From contig MU631518.1 of the NCBI GenBank assembly GCA_026770615.1, forward strand, positions 150,217-166,508: a stretch of 16,292 bases of DNA. Reading direction: 5' to 3'. Positions 9,179 to 16,099 of the stretch are shown here, piece by piece. Source of the DNA: Pavlovales sp. CCMP2436 (Eukaryota > Haptophyta > Pavlovophyceae > Pavlovales). The translations under genes were made by a program, and so were the position numbers. Each line of letters opens with the position of its first letter. Position 1 is the first letter of the stretch. Below the pieces are notes generated by a model. That model did not search any database. It was not told the DNA's origin and saw nothing but the letters and a program-made list of their open reading frames with translations.

Positions 9179-10024
9179 ATAGAAAAAAAATAACACTACA
9201 TGCTGATCAGAAATAAATTGTATACAACTGACGTCCTCGCAACAACGCAGATACCTCGACCTGTTCGAGAGCGGCTCCAAGTGCTGCGACCACCCAACGC
9301 TCAAAGGATATGTGGCTACTCCCCCGCCCAGTCCGTGCGCGACAGCGATCTCGCACGTGTCTACGCCGAGTACACTGCAGTTGTGATTTGGGCTGGCGGT
9401 GACACGGTGCCGTTCCACTTCAGCATCTCCGTGCGGCAATGGGTTGAGGGCTACCTGCAGCGCGGGGCCGCATTTGGTCCGATCACCCGCCCCCTTCGGC
9501 CGCTGAGCTCTGGCGGCGACCTCTACGGCTACGACGCCCGTGCGGTGCGGTTGATGGTTGTGGACGCCTACTGCAAGCGCAACGCTGCGCTCTTCGGCCC
9601 CGACGGCTACAGGAGTACTTTAGTGGCCTCTGAGCTCGGGCCCTGCCTCGAAAAGTTCGCCGACGATTACCTGCCGTGGTCCGAGCGCATCCAGTTGAGC
9701 GTGTTTCCGCGCATGGAGAAGGTGCCGCCGTCTCAAGGCGACATCACCGAATTTCACGGGCTGCTAGCAGGCCGCCGACTGGGACAGTACGTGCAGTACC
9801 TCGAGGAAAATCCCACCGCCGAGCACCTGCCGCCGCTGTCTACAGTGCTGGGCCCGAAGGACGAGAGTCTACCGTTCAGCCGGGAGAACTCAGAATTATC
9901 ATCAACACCGGCCCGCGGCCTGACCCCAGCAAACTGAACGCGATCGAGGCGCTCAGCAAGCAGCGGGCGAAGGCCGCCGCTGCAGCGGCTCGCCGCGCGG
10001 CCGCGCCCTAATCTGGCCGCGCAG

Positions 10025-10679
10025 ACACGTACTGCACCTGCTGCCGGCACAAGTCTCACAAGCGGGGCGCTTGCGCGCATGAGGCCTGCGGCGGCGCATG
10101 CGTGGTAGCGTGTGCCAAGTGCCTGCACCCCCCACACAGCCCCGACATCTGCTCGCTGTGCCCCGATCCGACGTCGACGCGGCAGAAGTGCGTGACGCGG
10201 TGCCCATCGTGCCTCCACCCTGGCTCGGTCAAGTCTCACGCCGGTGGCTGCGCCGCGTGCCCGCCAGGCACAGGCTGCTCGGCGGCGAAGGCAATCGTCG
10301 AGCCGCCGCCTCCTGCGCCTCCCGGAACCGCAGCGGGCGTCCCCGGTCAGAACGACTGCGCCGATGAGGAGGGCCGCGGCGCTGGAGAAGTGCGCGCAGT
10401 CGTCGCCCTGGACCCCCCCCCACCCCACACACATACCCAACCACTCACATCCAACCACCCACACACCCCTAACACACACAGGAGGAGGAGGAGGAGGAGG
10501 ATCTGGAGGTGGAGGATGCCTTGCCGCCTGGGGCTCAAACCGCCGAACCTCGCCAGCGCGGACACATGGCCCACCGGCGGTCGAGCACGCACGCGCACAT
10601 TGACGACGAGGAGGAGGAGGAGGAGGACTATATGGCGGACGAAGAGCAGGGCGAGGACGATATGGAGACGATGTGGTGA
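10025..10679 (+). CDS. 3' end of the unrecognised gene: Cys-rich zinc-binding-like module plus acidic tail
   Basis: In one open frame the residues read YCTCCRHK, ACAHEACGGACVVACAKC, ICSLCPD, KCVTRCPSCLHPG and GGCAACPPGTGC: about 20 Cys in roughly 85 residues, mostly as CxxC or CxxxC pairs, plus several His. This suggests several bound zinc ions, though it matches no finger class I can name. A 92-bp intron follows (GTGCGCGC at 10390, CTAAC branch-like motif, CACACACAG at 10481). The joined exon begins with a run of Glu and ends with DDEEEEEEDYMADEEQGEDD before a TGA at 10677-10679. The intron joins in phase 0. The module and tail look intact even if the upstream gene is broken. Confidence 0.6.
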
Positions 10680-10990
10680 CACCGGTATGATCTGCTGCCG
10701 CTCCGTGCCCCCCCCCTCCCCCCGGCCGCTCAGACCCCTCGTCCCAACAAGGACCCCTTCCCCACACCCCATCACCCATTTCTTCAAACCTCTGATGACA
10801 CGCCGAGCCCAATGCCCTCCTCCCACCTCCTCCTCGCAGCCCACTCCCGAGCTGCCCCTCGCGCAGCTCAGAGCCGTCGTCGGCGCGTGCCGCCAGCTTG
10901 ATCTCTGCTGCTCGAACTCACGCTTGAGCTGGCCATAGCTAACGCCCAGACTAGTCTATAGCAAGATAGTAGCGTATCTCGTGTCTGCGC
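10680..10990. other. Region between the acidic exon and the right inverted repeat
   Basis: C-rich, pyrimidine-rich sequence (10700-10850) ends in CTCCTCCTCGCAG at 10840, which resembles a splice acceptor. The frame after it reads PTPELPLAQLRAVVGACRQL and stops at TAG near 10937. It could be an alternative last exon of the unrecognised gene, using a GTGACA or GTATGA donor near 10675-10690. From 10940 to 10990 nothing was recognised. Confidence 0.3.
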
Positions 10991-11360
10991 GGCACACACA
11001 CGCGCGTAGGGGGGCGCAAGGGGCGCAGTGAGCGCTGAAATCGCACTCGATCGTGTCCGTCACCTCCGGCCATCCTACGTTTGGTATTGCAGAGGTGTAG
11101 TGGGCACCCGCGGACATGCACTGGGTGGCCCATAGGCTTAGGTAACCGGGTTGCCACTCGTGCAGCGCGTCACTGCAAATACGCGTGCACAGGGGACGAG
11201 CGGGTGGTGACAAGTGCAAGAACGTCGCACATGGGCGCACGCGCCGGGGCACCCCCTTGCGAGCCTCGCTCGCACCCTCGGCGCAGGGAGAAGCGCGGAG
11301 GCCACTCGGAAGTGGATCATCGAGGGCGTCACGTACCGGCTGTGTCATATCTGCTGGTCT
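10991..11360 (-). repeat. Right 370-bp inverted repeat arm
   Basis: Reverse complement of 7836-8205, same length, no gaps. The outer end (ctgctggtct, 11351-11360) is only a few bases from the next repeat element, which begins at 11365. The inner end breaks off at 10991, beyond which the two flanks are unrelated. Confidence 0.9.
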
Positions 11361-11364
11361 GTGG

Positions 11365-11604
11365 GAGCGGTACCCCATTTAATGCCTTCGGCGGCTCCCC
11401 TAATTCCTCGAATCCCATCAGATCCCCTATGCTTTTCTTGCGGGGCGCGATTGATTTAATTTGATCCCTATGGCCGTGGTAGATCTTGGTAGACGGGCAC
11501 TATTCCTTGGTTGATTCTTGGTTGATTCTTGGTAGATCCAGGTATATCCAGGTAGGCCTATGTTGGTTCCACGAAGCAATTAAATTAAATGGGGTACCGC
11601 GCTC
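11365..11604. mobile_element. 240-bp MITE-like unit with ~19-21-bp terminal inverted repeats
   Basis: The left end at 11365-11383 (gagcggtaccccatttaat) is the reverse complement of the right end at 11584-11604, apart from a 2-base gap (CGCG against CG). The interior is AT-rich with short tandem pieces (ttggttgattc, atccaggta). It has no coding capacity. It begins four bases after the right arm of the large inverted-repeat unit. A second copy of its right end occurs at 11684-11704, so its true right boundary could be either. No clear target duplication was seen. Confidence 0.5.
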
Positions 11605-11732
11605 GTAAGCGCGGGTTTGATTTTGCGGGGCCTTGCGTGGTGGGGAGGGATTTTTTGCTTTTCTGCGTCCACAAAGCAAATAAATTAAATGGGGTACCGC
11701 GCTCGTAAGCACGGGTTTGTTTTTATGGGGCC
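11568..11732 (+). repeat. Direct ~65-bp repeat, 100-bp period, with a hairpin core
   Basis: Copies start at 11568 and 11668 (tccac(g/a)aagcaa(t/a)taaattaaat and onward to ggggcct). Each holds CCGCGCT-CGTA-AGCGCGG, a 7-bp stem with a 4-base loop. It is perfect in the first copy and has one mismatch in the second (AGCACGG). The repeat overlaps the right end of the MITE-like unit. Confidence 0.8.
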
Positions 11733-11850
11733 TACTAAGTGCCGATGTGCATCACATACGGTCGAAGAGGGAGGGAGGGCCGCCGCCGCCAAGTCAATCG
11801 CGATCCAATCAGCCATAAGCGGACATTGTTGTTGAGTTGATTTCCATTGA
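11733..11850. other. Unassigned spacer
   Basis: There is no ORF of note and no repeat homology in the window. A short G-rich patch (gagggagggagggcc, about 11766) and a GCC repeat (ccgccgccgcc) are present. Confidence 0.5.
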
Positions 11851-11964
11851 GAAAGCGTACATGAGCAACCGTGCATCAAAAAAGCGGCCATGGATGACAA
11901 CCACCGAGAGAGCGTACATGAGCAACCGTGCATCAAAAAAGCGGCCATGGATGACAACCAGCGG
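11851..11964 (+). repeat. 57-bp tandem duplication upstream of the BLOC-1 gene
   Basis: Two near-identical 57-bp units with gcgtacatgagcaaccgtgc at 11855 and 11912. A shorter relative (agaaagcgtacatgagcac) lies near 12368. The period is a multiple of three, so both strands stay open (plus YMSNRASKKRPWMTT; minus MAAFLMHGCSCTLS), which could be chance. Confidence 0.85.
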
Positions 11965-11979
11965 ATGGCGCGTCAGGTG

Positions 11980-12330
11980 GCGCTTCGCGCTTTCGCTTTC
12001 GCGCTTTCGCTTTCGCGCTTTTGCGCTTCGCGCGTGGCGCATTGATCTCTTTAACTGCCGGGACCGCTCGATCCGTTTTCGTGTACTTTGTAGGCAACAT
12101 GTCCGACTTTTGCTCCTGGGTTGCGCGCGTGTGGTGGCGCTTTCGCGCTTTCGCGCTTTCGCGCTTCGCGTTGCGCTTTCGCGCGTGGCGCATTGATCTC
12201 TTTAACTGCCGGGGTCCGCTCGATCCGTTTCGTGCACTTTGTGGGCAACATGTCCGACTTTTGCTCCTGGGTTGCGCGCGTGTGGTGGTGCGCCTTGATC
12301 TCATTAACTGCTCGGGCCCACAGCATCCGA
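11980..12330. repeat. 151-bp-period repeat array with CGCTTT microsatellite spacers
   Basis: A unit beginning cgcgtggcgcattgatctct occurs at 12031 and 12182, each about 107 bp long and ending gcgcgtgtggtgg. A third diverged fragment (gcgccttgatctcattaact) starts near 12290. Spacers at 11980-12030 and 12138-12181 are CGCTTT/CGCTTTCG low-complexity DNA. On the minus strand both full units read TRATQEQKSDMLPTK...PAVKEINAPR, kept by one deletion and one insertion that offset each other. This may be a relic coding repeat. It lies just upstream of the BLOC-1 gene and could also supply promoter sequence. Confidence 0.75.
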
Positions 12331-12429
12331 GAAAGCGGCCGTGCATCGGGCATCGTAGTCAACCGCATAGAAAGCGTACATGAGCACACGCATGCACTGT
12401 GGCTTAAAACCGGCGATTCTTAAAAAGGG

Positions 12430-13005
12430 ATGGCTTCTGCCTCGGCGCCGATGAAGGGCCCCTTGCCCGGCGCCAAGAGCCAAGCTGAGCGGCGAGCTCG
12501 GGCGAGTGACGAGGGCAGCGAGCTCGGCGCTGAGAGCCCGGCCGAGCCGCGTGCGCGGGCGAGTGGCGAGGGTGGCGCTCCCGGCGCCGAGCGGCCGGCC
12601 GAGGGCCCAGCAATGGGCGGCGGCGAGGGTGGCGCTCCCGGCGCCGAGCGCCCGGCCACGCACCCCGCGGTGGGCGCGCCCGAGGCGCGGCTGCGTGAGG
12701 CGAGCGCGGCGCTGTCCGCGCGGCTGGTCGAATATGCGGCGGCCGAGGTTGGCGTGGGCGCCGAGAGCTACCGCTGCCTCGCGGAGATGAACTGGGCCGC
12801 CACGGGGCGCTACCGCACCGAATGCGAGCGCGCGGCGACCCTGAACGCGGCGAATGAAAAGCTCATGGCGAGGCACGCGGCGCTGCAACCGCTCCTCATG
12901 CAGGTGCGCGACATCGAGGTGCATGTCGCCGACCTCGAGCGAACGGTGCTCAGCCTGAACGAGTACACCAAGCGCTTGGAACACCGATACCGAGCGCTCG
13001 CGTGA
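12430..13005 (+). CDS. BLOC1S2: BLOC-1 complex subunit 2 (BLOS2)
   Basis: This is an intronless 191-residue protein. Residues about 87-190 match the BLOC1S2 coiled-coil family: SYRCLAEMNWAATGRY, then NEKLMARHAALQPLLMQV, DIEVHVADLE and LNEYTKRLEHRYRAL. These align with the SEDYKLLENMN, LNQKYAGLQPYL, VAALEQ and LDAYSKKLEAKY landmarks of the animal protein. The family member is a small alpha-helical subunit shared by BLOC-1 and BORC, which act in endosome-lysosome sorting and lysosome positioning. The first 85 residues are low-complexity (Ala, Gly, Glu, Pro, Arg) with repeats of GEGGAPGAERPA at about 46 and 65, and are longer than usual for the family. ATG 12430 is the first in frame after stops (ttcttaaaaaggg); a TGA stop ends at 13005. 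Upstream lies a tandem-repeat array instead of ordinary promoter sequence. Confidence 0.85.
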   Translation: MASASAPMKGPLPGAKSQAERRARASDEGSELGAESPAEPRARASGEGGAPGAERPAEGPAMGGGEGGAPGAERPATHPAVGAPEARLREASAALSARLVEYAAAEVGVGAESYRCLAEMNWAATGRYRTECERAATLNAANEKLMARHAALQPLLMQVRDIEVHVADLERTVLSLNEYTKRLEHRYRALA

Positions 13006-13069
13006 GTCATCGGTGCATCAGATCTGTAGTCATGCTGTGCCGTCGTGGAATTTATACCCGGTAATGTAA

Positions 13070-13193
13070 TTATAATTTCTAAACTTTATATTTATGATAA
13101 AGATTCAAGCTGGCGTCCGACTGTTCTGAATGTTGTGCTGGTCTGAGCGCTGCGTCGCTCATTGCCTGCTGTTTATAATTTCTAAACTTTATA
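13070..13193. mobile_element. 82-bp insertion flanked by 21-bp perfect direct repeats
   Basis: The 21-base sequence ttataatttctaaactttat followed by A occurs at 13070-13090 and again at 13173-13193. The 82 bases between (13091-13172) are a short copy of the local repeat family (gattcaagctggcg...ctgagcgctgcgtcgc). Long perfect duplications of AT-rich target flanking a family member are the usual mark of LINE-type retroposition, though the insert is very short and has no A-tail. Confidence 0.7.
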
Positions 13194-13340
13194 GATTTAG
13201 AAGACTCGATAACTATCTCTAGTTGAGTAGTAACTACTCAGTAACTAGTTAGATCGCGAGGCACTTGAGCCGAACCTGAACACTGTCGTCGAGTAGCGGC
13301 CGCGCGTGGCAGTAATCATGCTGAGTCGCTATATATTTAT

Positions 13341-13901
13341 GATAGGGATTCAAGCTGGCGTCTGACTGTTCTAAATGTTGTGCTGGTCTGAGCGCTGCGT
13401 CGCCCATTGCCTGCTGCGTGCCTTAGTTGGCTGCGCTGGCTTGGGCGCCACCGCGCGTGCCGATGGATCTCCGGTAGTGTGCCCGGGCAAGGGCGTTTAG
13501 GGAGATGATCTGCTGGTTGCTGTTTGTCGTGTCTCCGGTATATATAGGCTCAGCAGTTTTCAAGAGGTCTGGGTCTGAGAGCTTCGTGCCAAACACGCAT
13601 CAGAGAAGGCGTTGTAATACAGGGGATCGCGGGCAATAAGAACGGCGGGTTATGAGGCTGAGGCTGAGTTTCTTAGCAACTTACATACAAATAATGGTTA
13701 AATTTTGGTTAAAATTACGATTGAAGGGCTAAAAAACGAGGCTCAGTTTCTTAACACGACGGTTTCTTATTGCCTGCGATCCCCTGTATATAGGCGCCCA
13801 AACCAGCGCAGCCGACTAAGGCACGCAGCAGGCAATGGGCGACGCAGCGCTCAGACCAGCACAACATTCAGAACAGTCAGACGCCAGCTTGAATCCCTAT
13901 C
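13341..13901. mobile_element. 561-bp fold-back element with 110-bp inverted arms
   Basis: The left arm (13341-13450) and right arm (13792-13901) are reverse complements over 110 bp with about four mismatches and no gaps. The outer ends read gatagggattcaagctggcg. The 341-bp loop has a nested 23-bp inverted repeat (13618-13640 with 13766-13788, one mismatch) and a short direct repeat (gaggctgagtttctta near 13660 and its variant at 13739). It has no plausible coding capacity. It is the fullest member of the repeat family that also gives 13091-13172 and 14522-14647. Confidence 0.75.
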
Positions 13902-14049
13902 CGAAGTAACAGTCAGACGCCAGCTTGAATCCCTATCAGAAGTATACTTCTGGTAGGGATTCAAGCTACTTCTGATAGGGATTCAAGCTGGCGTTTGAGT
14001 GTTATGAATGTTGACTTCTGATAGTGATTCAAGCTGGCGTCTGACTGTT
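13902..14049. repeat. Cluster of short repeat-end copies around a 48-bp near-perfect palindrome
   Basis: The decamer gattcaagct or its complement occurs at least four times here: inverted near 13922, direct near 13959, 13980 and 14026. The 48 bases at 13921-13968 form a palindrome centred between 13944 and 13945, with 22 of 24 arm bases pairing and a perfect 16-bp core cagaagtatacttctg. This looks like stacked or partly deleted ends of the fold-back family. Confidence 0.8.
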
Positions 14050-14521
14050 GGCTATGGCTCAGGTCACCCCCGGTCAGAGGACGACCATCTTGAGCGCTTC
14101 GCCGAAGACAACAACGAAATGTGGCCAGAATTTTCTTAAATATATGTATCTGCAGTAGATTCGTATCTAACTTTTTATAAAAATGGACGCCTAATAACTA
14201 ACTTGCGTTTTAAAATGACATACGAAAAATTCAAAATGCTATATACTGTATCCAAAATTTTCTCACGTTTTAATATTTTTCTTCGTTGTGCTAAATACTG
14301 TATCCACCAATCCCCATTTCTTAAAAGACCACTTTATTAGTACTGATTTACTACCATACGCATTCAAATTCACAATTTTTTGATAAATGTATAGAATAGA
14401 GCTCTCCGAGACGAATCCAGCAAGCCTAGAGCGAGCTCTGTCTTCAATTATGGAGGCGAACAGTGCTCAGGATGGTCGTCCCCCACTTGCGGACCGACCG
14501 AGGGTGACCGAAGCTATAGCC
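14050..14521. mobile_element. 472-bp non-autonomous DNA element with 4-bp target duplication TGTT
   Basis: The ends are ggctatggctcaggtcaccc on the left and the complementary gggtgaccgaagctatagcc on the right. The inverted similarity extends inward to gacgaccatcttgagc (near 14080) against its partner near 14470, with a 12-base gap. TGTT flanks both sides (14046-14049 and 14522-14525). Removing the element and one TGTT restores gactgttctgaatg, the sequence found in the other copies of the interrupted repeat. The interior is AT-rich and noncoding. A 70-codon ORF from 14387 crosses its border and is not considered a gene. Confidence 0.8.
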
Positions 14522-14647
14522 TGTTCTGAATGTTGTGCTGGTCTGAGCGCTGCGTTGCCCATTGCCTGCATATGTATTTTTAGATATTTACACACATAAG
14601 CGGGTCAGCAGTTTGTAACAGGTCTAGGTCAGAGAGCTTCATGCCAA
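14522..14647 (+). repeat. Right part of the interrupted repeat-family copy
   Basis: 14522-14569 continues the repeat broken at 14049 (ctgaatgttgtgctggtctg and on to cattgcctgc). 14606-14647 matches part of the fold-back loop at 13551-13592 (cagcagttt, aggtct, gagagcttc, tgccaa). About 130 bases present between these parts in the fold-back copy are replaced here by a short AT-rich piece. Confidence 0.75.
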
Positions 14648-15130
14648 CAAGCAGCAGGGAATTGGCGTTGGGCGGGGGTCGTAGCCGAGACTACAGATGT
14701 ACGCCCCCCCCCCTCCCCCTCCCCCATTCCCAGTCCCTCATACGCACGTATGCACCCACCCACGTCCCACCCATCCAACTGACAGCGTCGCGCGCGCACA
14801 CCCCTCTGGCCCGGGGCCTCCTCACGAGTAAAACCAACTGTTCGACACCTGATTACTAACTAGTTCGTTAATGGTCAAAAACCAAAATGTTCAAACAAAC
14901 AAAATCGATTCGAAAATAAAAATAGTATAACTAACTAAGCCTACAGGTAACCGCTAACGGCCAAGTGGCGCAGATCACGTCTGACAGACGACAGTCTGAT
15001 ATATCCAGCTTCTAGCTACCGGCTCCAGGACTCGCGGCGAGATGGCGCGCCCGCTGACGTTTCGGCCTCTGGCGGCTCTGGTTGAGCTTGTCGATGGCAA
15101 TCGACGATCGTGACTACTGCGCGAGAGCGA
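14648..15130. other. Intergenic region downstream of the allantoin synthase gene
   Basis: A C-rich tract lies at about 14703-14732, a CCCAC-rich stretch to about 14780, and an AT-rich stretch at 14880-14940. The sequence 14985-15130 should include the 3' untranslated region of the minus-strand gene. No coding exon, RNA gene or polyadenylation consensus was recognised. Confidence 0.5.
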
Positions 15131-16009
15131 CTAGGAGCCGCGGTACGTGGAGTATGACCACGGGCTGCATAGGAGCGGGACGTGGTAGTGCTTCTCAGGA
15201 TTGTCGATGCCGAATCGCAGCGGCACCTCGTTGAGGAAAGGCGTGCCGCTCGCCGGCGTCCCCTTGACGGCGAAGTACTCGCCGACGCTGAACATCCACT
15301 CATACACACCCTCCTTGAAGGCCTCGCCGCTAAGCGCCGGCCCGTCAAGGCGGCCGTCGCTATTAGTCATGAAGTGGCCGATGACAACCGGCGCCGCGCC
15401 CGCGTCGCCAAAGTAGCGCAGCGTGATCGGCAGGCCGGCGGCAGGGCAGCCATGCGCCGTGTCGAGCACGTGGCACGTCAGCTTGCCCGTCGGCGCCGGC
15501 GGGGCGAGGAGGCGCAGGCGCATCCACGCGATCTTGCGGACCTGTGCGATGCACTCGGCCAGCTCCACGCCCGCCGTGTTGCCCACGCGACGCCTGAACG
15601 CGTCGAGGATGATCCGCTTAGACGCGTTACGCACGGCGAGGATGAATGGGAAGCCAAACTTGGCCTTGTACGCGTCGTTGAGCGCGGTAAACTCGGCGTA
15701 CTCCTCGGGCGTGAGCTGCGAGAGGCCGGCGCGCTGCTGCTCCTCGGTCGACTCGGCGGTCAGGCCACCCGCGATCGCGGCCTTCCCCGCGAGGTCGGGG
15801 TGCGCGCGCAGCAGGCCGAGCTGCTCCGCCTCCGCCGCCGACGAGACGACCGACCAGAGCGCCTCGTCGATGGCCGTGAGCGAGTCGAACGGGCCGGCGG
15901 CGTGCGCGCGCTCGGCGATCCACGGCGAGCACTCGTACACGGGCCCGACGGCCGCGACGAACGCAGGCGCGCCGAGCGCGCCGAGTTCACGCGCGTCGGC
16001 GAAGCTCAT
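15131..16009 (-). CDS. TTL: Allantoin synthase: fused OHCU decarboxylase and 5-hydroxyisourate hydrolase (transthyretin-like)
   Basis: Bifunctional enzyme that finishes urate breakdown: it hydrolyses 5-hydroxyisourate to OHCU and decarboxylates that to S-allantoin. The 292-residue protein has no intron. Residues about 8-165 are the OHCU decarboxylase, with SAAEAEQLGLLRAHPDLAGK (catalytic His70), STEEQQRAGL and KFGFPFI. Residues about 176-292 are the hydrolase, with LTCHVLDTAHGCPA (His180), SDGRLDGPA (Arg220), HYHVPLL near 274 and the defining C-terminal YRGS. Domain order is as in plant transthyretin-like proteins (about 320 aa). No PTS1 is possible after YRGS, and I see no clear internal PTS2, so peroxisomal location is uncertain. 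ATG 16009 has a purine-rich leader (aggaaaag). The TAG stop is at 15133-15131. A twin-hairpin element sits 90 bp upstream. Confidence 0.95.
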   Translation of the reverse strand: MSFADARELGALGAPAFVAAVGPVYECSPWIAERAHAAGPFDSLTAIDEALWSVVSSAAEAEQLGLLRAHPDLAGKAAIAGGLTAESTEEQQRAGLSQLTPEEYAEFTALNDAYKAKFGFPFILAVRNASKRIILDAFRRRVGNTAGVELAECIAQVRKIAWMRLRLLAPPAPTGKLTCHVLDTAHGCPAAGLPITLRYFGDAGAAPVVIGHFMTNSDGRLDGPALSGEAFKEGVYEWMFSVGEYFAVKGTPASGTPFLNEVPLRFGIDNPEKHYHVPLLCSPWSYSTYRGS

Positions 16010-16099
16010 CTTTTCCTTCGCGCCTTTTCCGATTTGCTCCGTGCTTGTGCGGAAGCGCGCGCACGGGGGGGGGTGGGGCCTCGCTCAGGCATCACTGTG

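Larger units (their letters stand above)
8271..10679 (+). pseudogene. Unrecognised multi-exon gene inside the inverted-repeat unit; Cys-rich modules and acidic tail, apparently damaged
   Basis: I do not recognise the family. Pieces that read as protein: 8271-8411, a Cys-rich module (CILPGCPNSRLN, GQLYCTSPRCL, CYHLC) with a GTAAGA donor-like end; about 8440-8926, including DIQSLVRTRFMPAALFKTQH and DAYTLDGDVGKLMRNAVPHI; intron 8927-9250 (GTATGA...ACGCAG), which keeps the frame; 9251 to about 9890 (VYAEYTAVVIWAGGDTVPFH, YDARAVRLMVVDAYCKRN); 10025-10389, a second Cys-rich module; intron 10390-10481; and 10482-10679, an acidic last exon ending METMW-stop. Problems: a frame change between 8411 and about 8560, a TAA at 8867, a frame change near 9890, and a TAA at 10009. 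The last two would both vanish with an intron from 9866 to 10024, although its donor (GTCTAC) is weak. It may be a decayed transposon gene or a gene with introns I cannot place. Confidence 0.5.
7836..11360. mobile_element. 3.5-kb unit bounded by 370-bp inverted repeats (putative transposon of unknown family)
   Basis: The segment starting agaccagcagat at 7836 and ending at 8205 recurs as its reverse complement at 10991-11360. The alignment is gapless over 370 bp with roughly a dozen mismatches (about 96-97 percent identity by eye). Between them is one multi-exon plus-strand gene-like region (8271-10679). Long terminal inverted repeats around a single gene are the architecture of some DNA transposons such as MULEs. 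No flanking target duplication could be found: left flank ggcggtcgaa, right flank gtgggagcgg. The right flank abuts another small element from 11365, which may have removed it. No transposase catalytic motif was recognised, so an inverted segmental duplication remains possible. Confidence 0.55.

Noticed and set aside
8867..10011. TAA reassigned to a sense codon in the unknown gene
   Set aside because: Only two cases, and frame changes are also needed. Neighbouring genes use TAG and TGA stops, so TAA usage cannot be tested well here. Decay or missed introns explain it more simply.
11590..11632. tRNA-like anticodon arm (CTTACGA loop) on the minus strand
   Set aside because: The flanking five-base stem does not pair in the tRNA register, and no acceptor, D or T arm is present. 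It is only a GC hairpin within a repeat.
12304..12984. 226-codon minus-strand ORF
   Set aside because: It is an antisense shadow of the BLOC-1 subunit gene, whose plus-strand frame carries the family motifs.
14050..14064. Resemblance of the element end ggctatggctcagg to the dinoflagellate spliced leader
   Set aside because: The match is short and imperfect and is explained by the terminal inverted repeat of the nested element. Genes here have ordinary introns.
14387..14599. 70-codon ORF
   Set aside because: It crosses the border between the 472-bp nested element and its host repeat, so it arose by juxtaposition and shows no protein similarity that I recognise.
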